NCBI GenBank assembly: GCA_947628335.1
Contig: CANQZT010000001.1
Span: 1 to 36,745 of the forward strand
Length of the DNA stretch: 36,745 nucleotides
Source: an uncultured Clostridia bacterium
GTDB taxonomy: Bacteria; Bacillota_A; Clostridia; TANB77; CAG-508
Direction: 5' to 3'
The stretch's first letter is position 1. Every line of letters begins with the position of its first letter. Positions 7,371 to 16,552 of the stretch are shown piece after piece. Made by a program: the position numbers and the translations under genes. The notes beneath the pieces were generated by a model that worked only from the letters and a program-made list of their open reading frames with translations, made no database searches and was not told where the DNA came from.

Positions 7371-8933
7371 TTATAATCCTTCTATATAATTATCTAAAAC
7401 TTTAAGTCTTAATTTAAACCAATTCTTTATTTGGCTAAACTCACTTTCTACATTTTCGCCTTTATTCCATTTTTCATACTCTCTATCAATAGCCCCAGAA
7501 AATGTTAATTCTTTATAATAGTTATCTATTATTTGATTTAATTTTTTTTCTGTTAAAGCATCTTTTCTTAAATACTTCCATCTATTTATTAAATTTTTTT
7601 TGTAATTATTTGCTGTTCCAAAGTCTATTTTTATTACATCATTTACTCTTTCATAATCTATTCTTTGCTGAGTATCATAATCTACTCCAAAAGTAAAATC
7701 TAAATCCCATGGAGTTAGTAACACTTTTGTGTCCTTATTCATATTTTTTACTGAAAAATAAACGTTTTTAGGCTCATAATTGTCATTTGCATTTAATGCT
7801 AATAAGTAAAGTCTATAATTAATAAAGTTATCTTCATAAAAAGTACTTTCTATTACATTATCGGTAATGTTTTCAGAGTAATAATCTTTAATTTTACTTA
7901 ATATATTATACCAATATATAGAATTATCTTTTAAGTCTTTAGGATATTTTATTTCAAGTCCATGATAAGTTGAAGAGTTAACCGACTTAATCTCACTTTC
8001 ATCAAAGTTTAACAAATCATGTGCTACTCCTTTAAGCAAAATTCCAGAATCTATAGAAGACGTTTCTTTTAAATTTAAAATTTTATTATCTATTGGTTCT
8101 TTTAAAACATATAATCCTACATACTCATTATCCATAAATACTTCAACAAATTTTCCATTTAAAATAGTTTTATGTTCAGTATTTAAATCAGCATTTATTG
8201 AATTCCAAAGTTCATAACTTAGCAAGTTTCTAATTTTTGATATATCTGAATATAGAGAATCTAATATCCATATAGAATTTGTAGTCATTCCTAATAGTGA
8301 TAATTCTTGCTTATTATTTTCACCTAGTTTTATCCTATATGATTTTTTTAATGACGTCTTTGTTGAAGAACCTCTAATTCTTATATTCATTTGAGAATCC
8401 ATACTATATTCTGATTCATTTTCTGTATATTCAGGGTCAATTACTTTTATATTTCCAAAAGAATAATCTTCTCCAACATCATTTGCATCATTACTAATTG
8501 TTATAGTTGGAAGATTAGTAAAAGCTATGTAATATTTATTGTAATAATAATTTGAATTACTATATACTTCTATTTTATCTTTGAAGTCAATTTTTCTTTT
8601 TATAGTAATAGAATCTTTAAATTCCTTGTCATCAATTATATTTTTGGCTTGAGAATTAGTTTCTATTTTTATATTTAAAGTTACTTCTTTTCCATTTTGC
8701 TTACTACTTACAGGATAATAAAACGTTTTTGTATTACTATCATAAGGCAAGGTTACATCATCTATTTTTATTGAAGTTACTATATTATTTTCCTCTTTAC
8801 CATACCTTTTATATTTAAGATAATTTTTTAGATATTTGTTCCAAATTACATAATAAGCTATTAATGCTAGAACTATGATTATTAGTAGCCATAATATTAC
8901 ATTTTTTATTCTATTTCTAGTAGTGCTTATCAT
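7371..8933 (-). CDS. CotH-family protein kinase-like membrane-anchored protein
   Basis: CotH of Bacillus spores is an atypical protein kinase; this homologue probably acts outside the membrane. The 520-residue protein has a basic N-terminus, one hydrophobic anchor (about 12-31) and an extracellular part with a beta-rich region (50-175) followed by the CotH domain. Visible motifs are NIRIRGSSTKTSLKKSYR (183-200), KFVEVFMDNEYVGLYVLKE (261-279) and the metal-site motif PWDLDFTFG (408-416). The frame opens at a TTG at 8954, but the ATG at 8933 follows AGGAGG and gives a normal signal-anchor, so it is preferred. It follows the GtrII-like gene closely and precedes the VTC and DUF4956 genes, suggesting one functional module. 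The target is unknown. Confidence 0.9.
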   Translation of the reverse strand: MISTTRNRIKNVILWLLIIIVLALIAYYVIWNKYLKNYLKYKRYGKEENNIVTSIKIDDVTLPYDSNTKTFYYPVSSKQNGKEVTLNIKIETNSQAKNIIDDKEFKDSITIKRKIDFKDKIEVYSNSNYYYNKYYIAFTNLPTITISNDANDVGEDYSFGNIKVIDPEYTENESEYSMDSQMNIRIRGSSTKTSLKKSYRIKLGENNKQELSLLGMTTNSIWILDSLYSDISKIRNLLSYELWNSINADLNTEHKTILNGKFVEVFMDNEYVGLYVLKEPIDNKILNLKETSSIDSGILLKGVAHDLLNFDESEIKSVNSSTYHGLEIKYPKDLKDNSIYWYNILSKIKDYYSENITDNVIESTFYEDNFINYRLYLLALNANDNYEPKNVYFSVKNMNKDTKVLLTPWDLDFTFGVDYDTQQRIDYERVNDVIKIDFGTANNYKKNLINRWKYLRKDALTEKKLNQIIDNYYKELTFSGAIDREYEKWNKGENVESEFSQIKNWFKLRLKVLDNYIEGL

Positions 8934-8941
8934 AATACCTC

Positions 8942-10453
8942 CTAGTATACACAAAGATGCAACGTATCACCTTCAAATTTTAACTCTGATTCATCAAAAC
9001 AATTGTAATCTATGCTTTTAAATTCTTTTTCATATTTTTCGTTTTTACATTCTAATTGTTTTATTCTTCTATTCATAAAATAATTAATAATTTCAATTCT
9101 ACAATATTTCGTTCTAAACACTCTTTCATTTATATCATAATGAGATTCTAAATCATCATAATGAAGCAAACAATTAGCATCTTCATAAAATATAATATTC
9201 TTTATTTCTATATTATTTTGTTTCTCGTACTCTTCTATATGGTTTTTTATATTTAAAGCATACTCTTTTTCAACATAATTTAAAATATAATGGTCTGTAA
9301 TAATTCTATTATACTTATAACATTGAACACTCAAGAATACTAATATTATTGCTAAAAATATATTAATAAATACCTTATTTTCTAATTTTACATTAACTAA
9401 TAAATAAATTATTGATAGCCAAATAATAGATGCAAAAGGATATATAGCTCTAGCTGAAATATTAACTGCTCCTACATCAATAAATAATTGTGGTAGAACA
9501 GATGTAATTACACATGCAAGTAAAATATATATAAATCCTAGAAATACAACTATGTTACTTTCCTTTTTATTATTTTTAAATTTATCACAATATCTAAAAA
9601 TAATAAAAGAAATTATGGAAAATACAATTATAAAAATTGCAATAAAAAAGTATTTTGGCATTACACCATACGAATCTAAAATGATATTTTTCATACCTTT
9701 AACTACTTTTCTTATACTTTCAAGGATATCTAAATTTCCTGTAGTCCTTGACGTACTTTTACTTCCAAGCAGTCTTACTAAAAGATATGAAATTCCCATA
9801 GTAAATCCATAAACAGAAGCTGTAATTAAATTATTTATTATAAACTTTTTAATGCTATCAGAATATTTTACTATAAATATTGTTGATAGTGCTATAAATA
9901 AGGCTACAGTTCCTTGATACGAAAATGATGATAAAATAAGTAATATAGTAGAATATAATAAATTTATTTTCTTTTTAGTATCAAGATATTCTATTAAAAA
10001 TTTTGTTGCTAAAATGCAAAGCAATATAGAAAGTGCAAAAATTCCTTTTTCTATATAAATGCAATAATCAATTAAAAAACAATTAATTATAACTCCAGTA
10101 GATAAAAGTAAATTTAAAAATTTATTATTTATATACTTTTTTAGTATGTTAAAAAGTACGAATATACTCATTGTAATAGATAATATACTAATAAAAAAAC
10201 TAATAGCATACGTTTCATATATAGATAATCCTATTTTACTTACCAGTCCCCAAAATAAAGCCACTATATATCTTCCAATAATTATATAATGATTATATTC
10301 ATCCATAAATGGTGCTGCATACATTCTATATGTGCATCTAGAAAATTCTAATTTAGACATATTTCCAAAAAAAATTAATGTAAGCAATAAACATAACCAC
10401 AATATTTTATTGTCAATAAAAAAATATTTTATAAACTTCTTTATTCTTTCCAT
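8942..10453 (-). CDS. Polytopic membrane glycosyltransferase, GtrII-like
   Basis: A 503-residue integral membrane protein with about eleven hydrophobic segments. A charged extracellular loop near residues 45-60 contains FMDEYNHYIIIGRY, resembling the acidic-plus-Arg loop of the glucosyltransferase family 2 (GtrII-type) proteins that take sugar from polyprenyl phosphate and attach it to an exported glycan. The C-terminal 100 residues are soluble and rich in E, N and Y. The adjacent upstream GtrB-like enzyme would make the lipid donor. Start is ATG at 10453 after GGGGGAA. The family assignment rests on architecture, one loop motif and the partner gene, so an unrelated GT-C family is possible. 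Confidence 0.72.
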   Translation of the reverse strand: MERIKKFIKYFFIDNKILWLCLLLTLIFFGNMSKLEFSRCTYRMYAAPFMDEYNHYIIIGRYIVALFWGLVSKIGLSIYETYAISFFISILSITMSIFVLFNILKKYINNKFLNLLLSTGVIINCFLIDYCIYIEKGIFALSILLCILATKFLIEYLDTKKKINLLYSTILLILSSFSYQGTVALFIALSTIFIVKYSDSIKKFIINNLITASVYGFTMGISYLLVRLLGSKSTSRTTGNLDILESIRKVVKGMKNIILDSYGVMPKYFFIAIFIIVFSIISFIIFRYCDKFKNNKKESNIVVFLGFIYILLACVITSVLPQLFIDVGAVNISARAIYPFASIIWLSIIYLLVNVKLENKVFINIFLAIILVFLSVQCYKYNRIITDHYILNYVEKEYALNIKNHIEEYEKQNNIEIKNIIFYEDANCLLHYDDLESHYDINERVFRTKYCRIEIINYFMNRRIKQLECKNEKYEKEFKSIDYNCFDESELKFEGDTLHLCVY

Positions 10454-10465
10454 AATTCCCCCAAA

Positions 10466-11401
10466 TTACTTTATATTTTTTTCCTTTATAATATATATAG
10501 GTCTTCTTTTAACTTCTAAATATGTTTTTGATAAATACTGACCAATTATTCCTAAAGAAAATAATTGTATACCACTTACAAAAAATATTATACACACTAA
10601 AGATGGCCAACCACTTGTTGGATCACCAATTACTAAAGTTTTAATAATAATTACTATTATTAAAATAAATGCTATTAAGCAAAATAAAACTCCAATAAAA
10701 GATGATAAAATAAGTGGAGCTGTTGAAAAGGCAGTAATTCCCTCTACTGCATATTTAAACAATTTCCAAAAAGACCACTTAGTTTCTCCTGCTACTCTTT
10801 CAACATTTTCATATTCTAGCCATTTAATTTTAAATCCTACAAAACTCCATAATCCTTTAGAATATCTATTATATTCTTTAAGCATCAAAATAGAATCTAC
10901 AACTTGCCTTGTCATAAGTCTATAATCTCTTGCTCCATCAACCATTTCTATATCAGAAATTTTATTTATAAACTTATAAAAGATTCTTGCAAAAAAACTA
11001 CGTATTTTAGGTTCGCCTTTTCTCGTTATTCTTCTTGTTCCAACTACATCATAGCCTTCATTTTTCATAGTATTATACATTTTTTTTAGCATTTTAGGTG
11101 GGTCTTGCAAATCAGCATCCATTAAAGTTACTAATTCTCCTGTACTTGCCTCTAAACCTGCAAGCATAGCAGATTCTTTTCCAAAATTTCTAGAAAAAGA
11201 AATAAACTTAACTTTTTCATCTTTTTTTGCTAAATCTTTTATTATATTTAATGTGTTATCGCTTGAGCCATCATCTACAAATATATATTCAAATTGAATT
11301 TGCTTAAAGTCATTTATTCTTACTTTTTCCATTTCTTCATAAAAATAAGGTATAGTTTTTTCTTCGTTATAAGAAGATATTATTACTGATATTTTTTCCA
11401 T
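10466..11401 (-). CDS. Polyprenyl-phosphate glycosyltransferase (GT2, GtrB/DPM1-like)
   Basis: Predicted to move glucose or mannose from a nucleotide sugar onto undecaprenyl phosphate at the inner membrane face. The 311-residue protein has the GT2 domain first, with VDDGS (42-46) and the metal-binding DADLQD (95-100), the form typical of dolichol/bactoprenol-phosphate synthases. Two C-terminal membrane helices (about 230-260 and 270-298) give the usual GtrB topology. It sits 12 bases before the GtrII-like membrane transferase that would use its product, and after manC, which supplies GDP-mannose. The donor sugar is uncertain. Confidence 0.92.
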   Translation of the reverse strand: MEKISVIISSYNEEKTIPYFYEEMEKVRINDFKQIQFEYIFVDDGSSDNTLNIIKDLAKKDEKVKFISFSRNFGKESAMLAGLEASTGELVTLMDADLQDPPKMLKKMYNTMKNEGYDVVGTRRITRKGEPKIRSFFARIFYKFINKISDIEMVDGARDYRLMTRQVVDSILMLKEYNRYSKGLWSFVGFKIKWLEYENVERVAGETKWSFWKLFKYAVEGITAFSTAPLILSSFIGVLFCLIAFILIIVIIIKTLVIGDPTSGWPSLVCIIFFVSGIQLFSLGIIGQYLSKTYLEVKRRPIYIIKEKNIK

Positions 11402-11422
11402 ATTGTCCGTCCATTCATAAAA

Positions 11423-12496
11423 TTATAAAAATTTTTCATTTTCTGTACCCTTAAATTTTTGTAAAGTTTTCTTTAAATCTTGGGTATTTTCTTTATTCAT
11501 AATGAGTAGTGCATCATCTGTATTTATTACAACTATATTTTCAATACCAGTTGTAGCTATCACTTTTTTATTACAGTTGTTTATAACTATATTGTTTTTT
11601 GAATCATAAGAAATTATATTACCATTTAATATATTACCATCTATATCTGGAGTCTTTAATCTTTCAACAGACAGCCAACTGCCAACATCATCCCATCCAA
11701 AATTTCCTGGTATTACATAAATATTATCTGCCTTTTCCATAATTCCATAGTCTATAGATTCTGATGCTATTTTGCTATATTCTTCATTTAAGATATTATC
11801 ATAATTTTCAGTGTCTACAACATCATAAATTTTTTGTATGCTAGTATACAAATCAGGCATATATTTTTCAAAGCAGTCAAACATTACAGAATTTTTCCAT
11901 ATAAACATTCCACTATTCCATAGATAGTTACCACTATTGCAATATTTTTTTGCATTCTCATAATTTGGCTTTTCTACAAATTTTTCTACGTGATATATCA
12001 TATCACTATTTATTCTATCTCCCATTTTTATATATCCATAGCCTGTTTCTATATGCTCTGGTACAATTCCTAATGTTACTATATTTCCAAGTTTAGAATA
12101 ATTTAATGCAAGTTCTAAATTACTTAAATATATAGTTTCATTGTTTATTAAATGGTCTGAAGATAGAACTATTACATTTGCATCTTCATATCTACTTTTA
12201 ATTACTGCTGTTGCAAGTCCTATACATGGAGCAGTATTTTTCCCTTCAGGTTCATACAAAATATTATCTTTTTTTATTTCAGGCAATTGTTTACTAATAA
12301 GTTCTTCATATTTTTTATTTGTAACTATATATATATCTTCTATATCAACTAGTGGTAATATTCTTTTTACTGTAAGTTGTATCATTGTAAGTGGTGAGTC
12401 AGTTAAAGCTAAAAATTGCTTTGGCATATTAGTTCTACTCATTGGCCAAAATCTTTCTCCCTTTCCACCAGCCATAATTATTACTACATTTTTCAT
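11423..12496 (-). CDS. manC: Mannose-1-phosphate guanylyltransferase
   Basis: Makes GDP-mannose from mannose-1-phosphate and GTP. The 357-residue protein begins with the pyrophosphorylase signature AGGKGERFWPMSR (residues 9-21) followed by PKQF, and contains VEKFVEKPNYENAKKY and LWNSGMFIWK, all typical of GDP-mannose pyrophosphorylases. It is the short form: the C-terminal phosphomannose isomerase domain of some ManC/AlgA proteins is absent. ATG at 12496 follows GAAGGAGGAT. No phosphomannomutase gene is present in the window. In this operon it probably supplies GDP-mannose or a derivative for the polymer or for the GtrB-like lipid-phosphate sugar synthase. Confidence 0.94.
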   Translation of the reverse strand: MKNVVIIMAGGKGERFWPMSRTNMPKQFLALTDSPLTMIQLTVKRILPLVDIEDIYIVTNKKYEELISKQLPEIKKDNILYEPEGKNTAPCIGLATAVIKSRYEDANVIVLSSDHLINNETIYLSNLELALNYSKLGNIVTLGIVPEHIETGYGYIKMGDRINSDMIYHVEKFVEKPNYENAKKYCNSGNYLWNSGMFIWKNSVMFDCFEKYMPDLYTSIQKIYDVVDTENYDNILNEEYSKIASESIDYGIMEKADNIYVIPGNFGWDDVGSWLSVERLKTPDIDGNILNGNIISYDSKNNIVINNCNKKVIATTGIENIVVINTDDALLIMNKENTQDLKKTLQKFKGTENEKFL

Positions 12497-12508
12497 ATAA
12501 TCCTCCTT

Positions 12509-12859
12509 CTACTTTTTAAAATTCATAACTACTATTCCAATTATTATTAAAGCTATTCCTATAAAGCCTTGAATTGTAACACGTTCTTTAAATATTAAAA
12601 GAGCAGCAATTAATGATAAAATTTGTGTAATACCAGTTAAAATTGGTAAAATGAAAGATAAATCATAAGTAGTAACAATTTTAGTAAAAAGTAAAAAGCT
12701 AACAATGTATAACACAAGTCCTAACATACTAATAAGATTAATGTTAAAATTTAAAGTTCCATCACTTATAGCAATTGTTCCTGCATTATTTCCAAGTTTC
12801 ATTAAAACTAGTCCACCTGTAGTAAAACATAAATATAAGCCTAATAATAGATATTGCAT
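12509..12859 (-). CDS. Small EamA/SMR-like membrane protein, candidate lipid-sugar flippase
   Basis: A 116-residue protein with four membrane helices (about 2-20, 42-62, 70-90 and 95-113) in the layout of half-size drug/metabolite transporters. The internal segment SFILPILTGITQILSLIAAL and the final helix after FKERVTIQGF resemble the EamA/SMR fold of ArnE/ArnF-type proteins, which carry lipid-phosphate sugars across the membrane. It lies between manC and the UbiA-type gene, 12 bases before manC. The position supports a role flipping polyprenyl-phosphate sugar rather than drug efflux, but that is inference. It would probably act as a dimer. Confidence 0.82.
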   Translation of the reverse strand: MQYLLLGLYLCFTTGGLVLMKLGNNAGTIAISDGTLNFNINLISMLGLVLYIVSFLLFTKIVTTYDLSFILPILTGITQILSLIAALLIFKERVTIQGFIGIALIIIGIVVMNFKK

Positions 12860-12878
12860 ATAAAATTCCCCCTTATAA

Positions 12879-13733
12879 TCAATTAATTATTACAGAACAT
12901 ACCATTGTAAGTCCGTATATCAAAATATATATTATTAAACTTTTATCACTTAACACTACATCTACTGGATCTCCAAAAGAATCTCCCTCAATGATAAGAC
13001 TATATTTAAAAAATATAAGTATCAATATAGGAATACTTATTAAAAATAATATTCCTTCTTGAGATATAGCCCAAAGAGAATAAAAGACCATTGTAAGTGA
13101 TAAAGCTACATACATATTTTTATCTAAAAAGCTTTTATTATAACTTTTCAATATTGGTCTAGCACTATCTTTTAAGTTAATTAATTCATTTCTTCTCTTT
13201 CCAAATCCTAAGAAGAATGAAGCAAACATTACAGTTAAATATAAATATTTAGAAATCTGAATAGCTGATATTATTGAACCATAATAAAGCCTTGCTACAA
13301 ATCCCAATACAATACATATTACATCTATTAATACTACATTTTTTAATTTAAAGCTATAAGCTAAGTTTAATAATAAGTAGCCTATTAATATAGAATATAA
13401 TTTTAAATCTAAACCATTTATTAAAAAATTTAAAGTATTCGCTATTAAAAATATTACAATTGCTAATACTAAAGCAAACTTTACACTTATTCTTCCACTT
13501 GCTATAGGCCTATTTTTCTTAACTTTGTGCTTTGCATCTTTTTCTTTATCAGCTATATCATTTACAATATACACTACTGATGATATTAGGGAAAAAGCTA
13601 AAAAACCTATAGTTAATTTATAAAAATTAGTAAGTGTAAATTGTCTTCCAAAAAACATTGTAGCGTATACTAATAAATTTTTTATCCAATGTTTTACCCT
13701 CATAAGAGTTAAAACATCTTTAATTTTTTGCAT
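12879..13733 (-). CDS. UbiA-family prenyltransferase, polyprenyl-phosphate phosphoribosyltransferase type
   Basis: The closest characterised group is mycobacterial decaprenyl-phosphate 5-phosphoribosyltransferase, which transfers ribose 5-phosphate from PRPP to polyprenyl phosphate. The 284-residue protein has about eight helices. Visible are MRVKHWIKNLLVY (residues 11-23), the first aspartate motif NDIADKEKD (58-66) followed by KKNRPIASG (72-80), and a second acidic motif DPVDVVLSDK (about 255-264), all arranged as in that subgroup rather than in menaquinone or heme enzymes. Its start overlaps the GT4 gene by 14 bases. Genes for the epimerases that turn ribose into arabinose in mycobacteria are not seen here, so the product may stay as ribose. 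Substrate is inferred from subgroup resemblance. Confidence 0.87.
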   Translation of the reverse strand: MQKIKDVLTLMRVKHWIKNLLVYATMFFGRQFTLTNFYKLTIGFLAFSLISSVVYIVNDIADKEKDAKHKVKKNRPIASGRISVKFALVLAIVIFLIANTLNFLINGLDLKLYSILIGYLLLNLAYSFKLKNVVLIDVICIVLGFVARLYYGSIISAIQISKYLYLTVMFASFFLGFGKRRNELINLKDSARPILKSYNKSFLDKNMYVALSLTMVFYSLWAISQEGILFLISIPILILIFFKYSLIIEGDSFGDPVDVVLSDKSLIIYILIYGLTMVCSVIIN

Positions 13734-14850
13734 TTTTTTCCTCCTTAATTAGTTTTAAGAATAATTTTTTATACTTGTCCACTAACACTTCAGTTGAATA
13801 TTTTTTTAATATTTCCTCACGTGGCTTTACATATTTTTTTCTATTATTCAAAATTTCTAATATTTTTTTAGCAAGGTCTTTTTCATCTTTAGTCTTTGCT
13901 ATTAGTCCCATTTTAGTATTTTTTATAATTGTTCTAACACCAGGCAAATCTGATGCTACAACTGGGCTATTACATAACATAGCTTCTAATTGCACCATAC
14001 CAAATGCTTCTAATGAGTTTATACTAGGAAGAACAAATACTCCTATAGAACTGTAAAATTTTATTAAATCTTCATCTGATAATCTTCCTAAAAACTCTAC
14101 ATCTTTTATATTATTATTATTTATATATTCTTGTAACGTTGCATAAACGCTTCCACCTGCTACACTCTTATAATCACCAGCTATTTTTAATTTTGCGTCT
14201 TTTTTATTTTTCTTTATAATCTGGAAAGCTTTTAATAAAACGTCTATCCCTTTTTCTTCTACTATTCTACCACAAAATCCTATTACATTATAGTCCCTTT
14301 CTACTTCAACAGGTTCTATTACTTTAAAAGGTGGAGCAATTTCTACTAACTTATCTTTTGCTTTATTTAAAATTCTAGAACTATTAGAATAATCTATAGA
14401 AGTTGTTACTACCTTACTAGCATTTTTAAATGCTATCTTGTGTGATAAATCCATTACTTTAACTATAAAATTATTTAACAAAGATTTTGGTAGATTAATA
14501 TCGCAATGATATGTAACTACAAGTTTATTTTTATCTACTAATTTAGAAATTACTCCAGACTCTAACATAGGTAAATGTATATTTACTATATCATTTTCTT
14601 TTGCTAATTTTTTTACCGTTGTAATAAATTTAGGGCTAACTGTTCCTTTGCTTATTTTCATAATTACGGGAGTTCTAATCACTCTTACATTGTTAATTAT
14701 TTCTTCTTCAGGCAATTTGTCATGATTAGAACATACAACAGTAACTTGATTATTAGGGTCTTTAGCTAATTCTTCTGCTTCTATTTTGGCTGTTTCAGTA
14801 ACTCCACTTATATAAGGAGTATAGTAATTTAATGCTATTAAAATTTTCAT
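13720..14850 (-). CDS. Glycosyltransferase family 4
   Basis: A 376-residue GT-B glycosyltransferase. The N-terminal domain starts MKILIALNYYTPYISGVTET, the usual first strand and acceptor loop. The C-terminal domain carries GFCGRIVEEKGIDVLLKAF and the EX7E segment SLEAFGMVQLEAMLCNSPVV with VASDLPGVRTII after it. Length and motif spacing are normal. It overlaps the UbiA-like gene by 14 bases and abuts the GT-C gene, so the three are likely made together. No membrane helix is seen, so it probably works at the inner membrane surface on a lipid-linked glycan. Donor not predictable. Confidence 0.93.
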   Translation of the reverse strand: MKILIALNYYTPYISGVTETAKIEAEELAKDPNNQVTVVCSNHDKLPEEEIINNVRVIRTPVIMKISKGTVSPKFITTVKKLAKENDIVNIHLPMLESGVISKLVDKNKLVVTYHCDINLPKSLLNNFIVKVMDLSHKIAFKNASKVVTTSIDYSNSSRILNKAKDKLVEIAPPFKVIEPVEVERDYNVIGFCGRIVEEKGIDVLLKAFQIIKKNKKDAKLKIAGDYKSVAGGSVYATLQEYINNNNIKDVEFLGRLSDEDLIKFYSSIGVFVLPSINSLEAFGMVQLEAMLCNSPVVASDLPGVRTIIKNTKMGLIAKTKDEKDLAKKILEILNNRKKYVKPREEILKKYSTEVLVDKYKKLFLKLIKEEKNAKN

Positions 14851-14852
14851 AA

Positions 14853-16538
14853 TTACTTATTTCCTTCCTCTATTTTATAATAAAATCTATAATATGTATG
14901 AGTTCCATCTTTCATTCTTTCAGTCAAAAAGTCATACTTTATATTTTTATCCTCAAAATTATATCTTGCTCCTGCATTTGGACAATCCTCGATAGAAATA
15001 ATTACTTTATTTTTTAAAGATTGCTCATATAAAAATAATAATTCTCTATTTATATTAATTGAACTTTTAAATTTATCTACCATTATTGGCGTATATAAAG
15101 CTATATTACCAATTATAACTAATGATAATAAAACATAATATATTTTCTTAAATATATTACTATTATTTATTAACAATAGATAAATCGCAATTATTGGTAA
15201 TAAATATAGTTGTGGATAATATCTTAATTGCCATACTACAGGTAAAATTGGTATTGGAAGTATAATAAATAAAACGACTAATATCAACAATATATTTTCT
15301 CTACGTTTCTTTTGAATATTTCTTATTATATAAAATACTATAACTGGAATTGACAAAATTAACATTCCACTATACCAAGGGCCAAATCCTCCAACTCTTG
15401 TATCAGCATATTGCATAGAGTCAAACTCTGATTTATAAATACTAAAAGGTATTTTTAATTCTGGCTTTTTATCATACCAAGTATAAGTTTTTGAAAATAA
15501 TGTATATAAGAATTTTTCTACATGATTATACTCAGTTAAACCAGCTGGCTCATTATCTGTAACAATATCTACACCTGATTCTTCTCCTAGTAAAGGATAG
15601 AAAGGATGACCATATTTTACAAAGTTTTTAATATATACAGAAGCTCCTACAAAAACAACTGCAAATATATAAACACTTAAAAAGTATATAAACCATTTTT
15701 TAAATGTTGCTTTAAAATTCTTTTCTTTTATTGATATATATAACCAATATAATATAAAAGCTCCTACAAACATTGTGCAAATAAGTAGTGAAGTAAACTT
15801 AATATTTACACACACAATTATTAAGCCTGCAAGCCAATATAAATATAATTTACTATCTTTATTTTCTGTAGTTAATTTTAATAATACAAGTATAATAAAG
15901 AATAATGTATTAGCAAAAATTCCATCTACATAATAACAAGTTGCTTGAGTAAGTGAAATTGGATTAAGTGCAACAGCTAGGGCAAATAGAATAGAAAAAG
16001 CTATGTTTATATTCTTTTTCCTTAAATACTTATATAATTGTCCAAAAAGTAAAAATATAAGTAAAAAGCCAAGTGCTTTACCATTTTCGATATTATTAGT
16101 AAATGCGTATATTACTGCTGCAAAAGTTTCTACTGCTCTTGCATAATGCTGAGTCCATATATCCCCACTACTAATATTATATATAGGATTCATACCTTTT
16201 TTCATTAAGCCAATCATTTCTTTATGATAAGTATTTCCATCCCATGTTTCATCGTAAAATATTCCCCCAACAAGTATTGCTATAAATAATATAATTATTG
16301 ATATAAAAATGTTTATAAGCAATTTTTTTAATAATTTGTTATCTTTTGGCTTATTAAAAATAAAAAATGTTATAAATGCACTAATAAACATATACATAGG
16401 GAAATAAACTGATGATATTCCTATTCCTAGTATAAAAAATACTGATGTTACTGAAATTGATAAAAATATAAAACTTAATAAAAATGTAGTTACTATATCA
16501 AAATCAACCAATTTTAATTTTTCTTTGATACTTTTCAA
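14853..16538 (-). CDS. Integral membrane glycosyltransferase, GT-C fold
   Basis: A 561-residue protein with about twelve membrane helices. Its first large external loop (about 90-130) contains FYDETWDGNTYHKEMIGLMK, acidic residues placed like the catalytic Asp/Glu of GT-C enzymes that take sugar from polyprenyl-phosphate donors outside the cell. A second external loop near 310-380 has TWYDKKPELK. The C-terminal soluble part is about 80 residues. The frame is open to a TTG at 16565, but the TTG at 16538 is chosen because AGAGAGGAG lies seven bases before it; no ATG is available. Its nearest partners are the UbiA/HAD lipid-phosphate sugar genes, so it is a candidate user of that donor. Exact GT family not assigned. 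Confidence 0.82.
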   Translation of the reverse strand: MKSIKEKLKLVDFDIVTTFLLSFIFLSISVTSVFFILGIGISSVYFPMYMFISAFITFFIFNKPKDNKLLKKLLINIFISIIILFIAILVGGIFYDETWDGNTYHKEMIGLMKKGMNPIYNISSGDIWTQHYARAVETFAAVIYAFTNNIENGKALGFLLIFLLFGQLYKYLRKKNINIAFSILFALAVALNPISLTQATCYYVDGIFANTLFFIILVLLKLTTENKDSKLYLYWLAGLIIVCVNIKFTSLLICTMFVGAFILYWLYISIKEKNFKATFKKWFIYFLSVYIFAVVFVGASVYIKNFVKYGHPFYPLLGEESGVDIVTDNEPAGLTEYNHVEKFLYTLFSKTYTWYDKKPELKIPFSIYKSEFDSMQYADTRVGGFGPWYSGMLILSIPVIVFYIIRNIQKKRRENILLILVVLFIILPIPILPVVWQLRYYPQLYLLPIIAIYLLLINNSNIFKKIYYVLLSLVIIGNIALYTPIMVDKFKSSININRELLFLYEQSLKNKVIISIEDCPNAGARYNFEDKNIKYDFLTERMKDGTHTYYRFYYKIEEGNK

Positions 16539-16552
16539 ATTAATTCTCCTCT

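Noticed and set aside
12879..13733. UbiA-type protein as a menaquinone biosynthesis enzyme
   Set aside because: No quinone genes nearby, and the sequence details and glycan context fit the phosphoribosyltransferase subgroup better.
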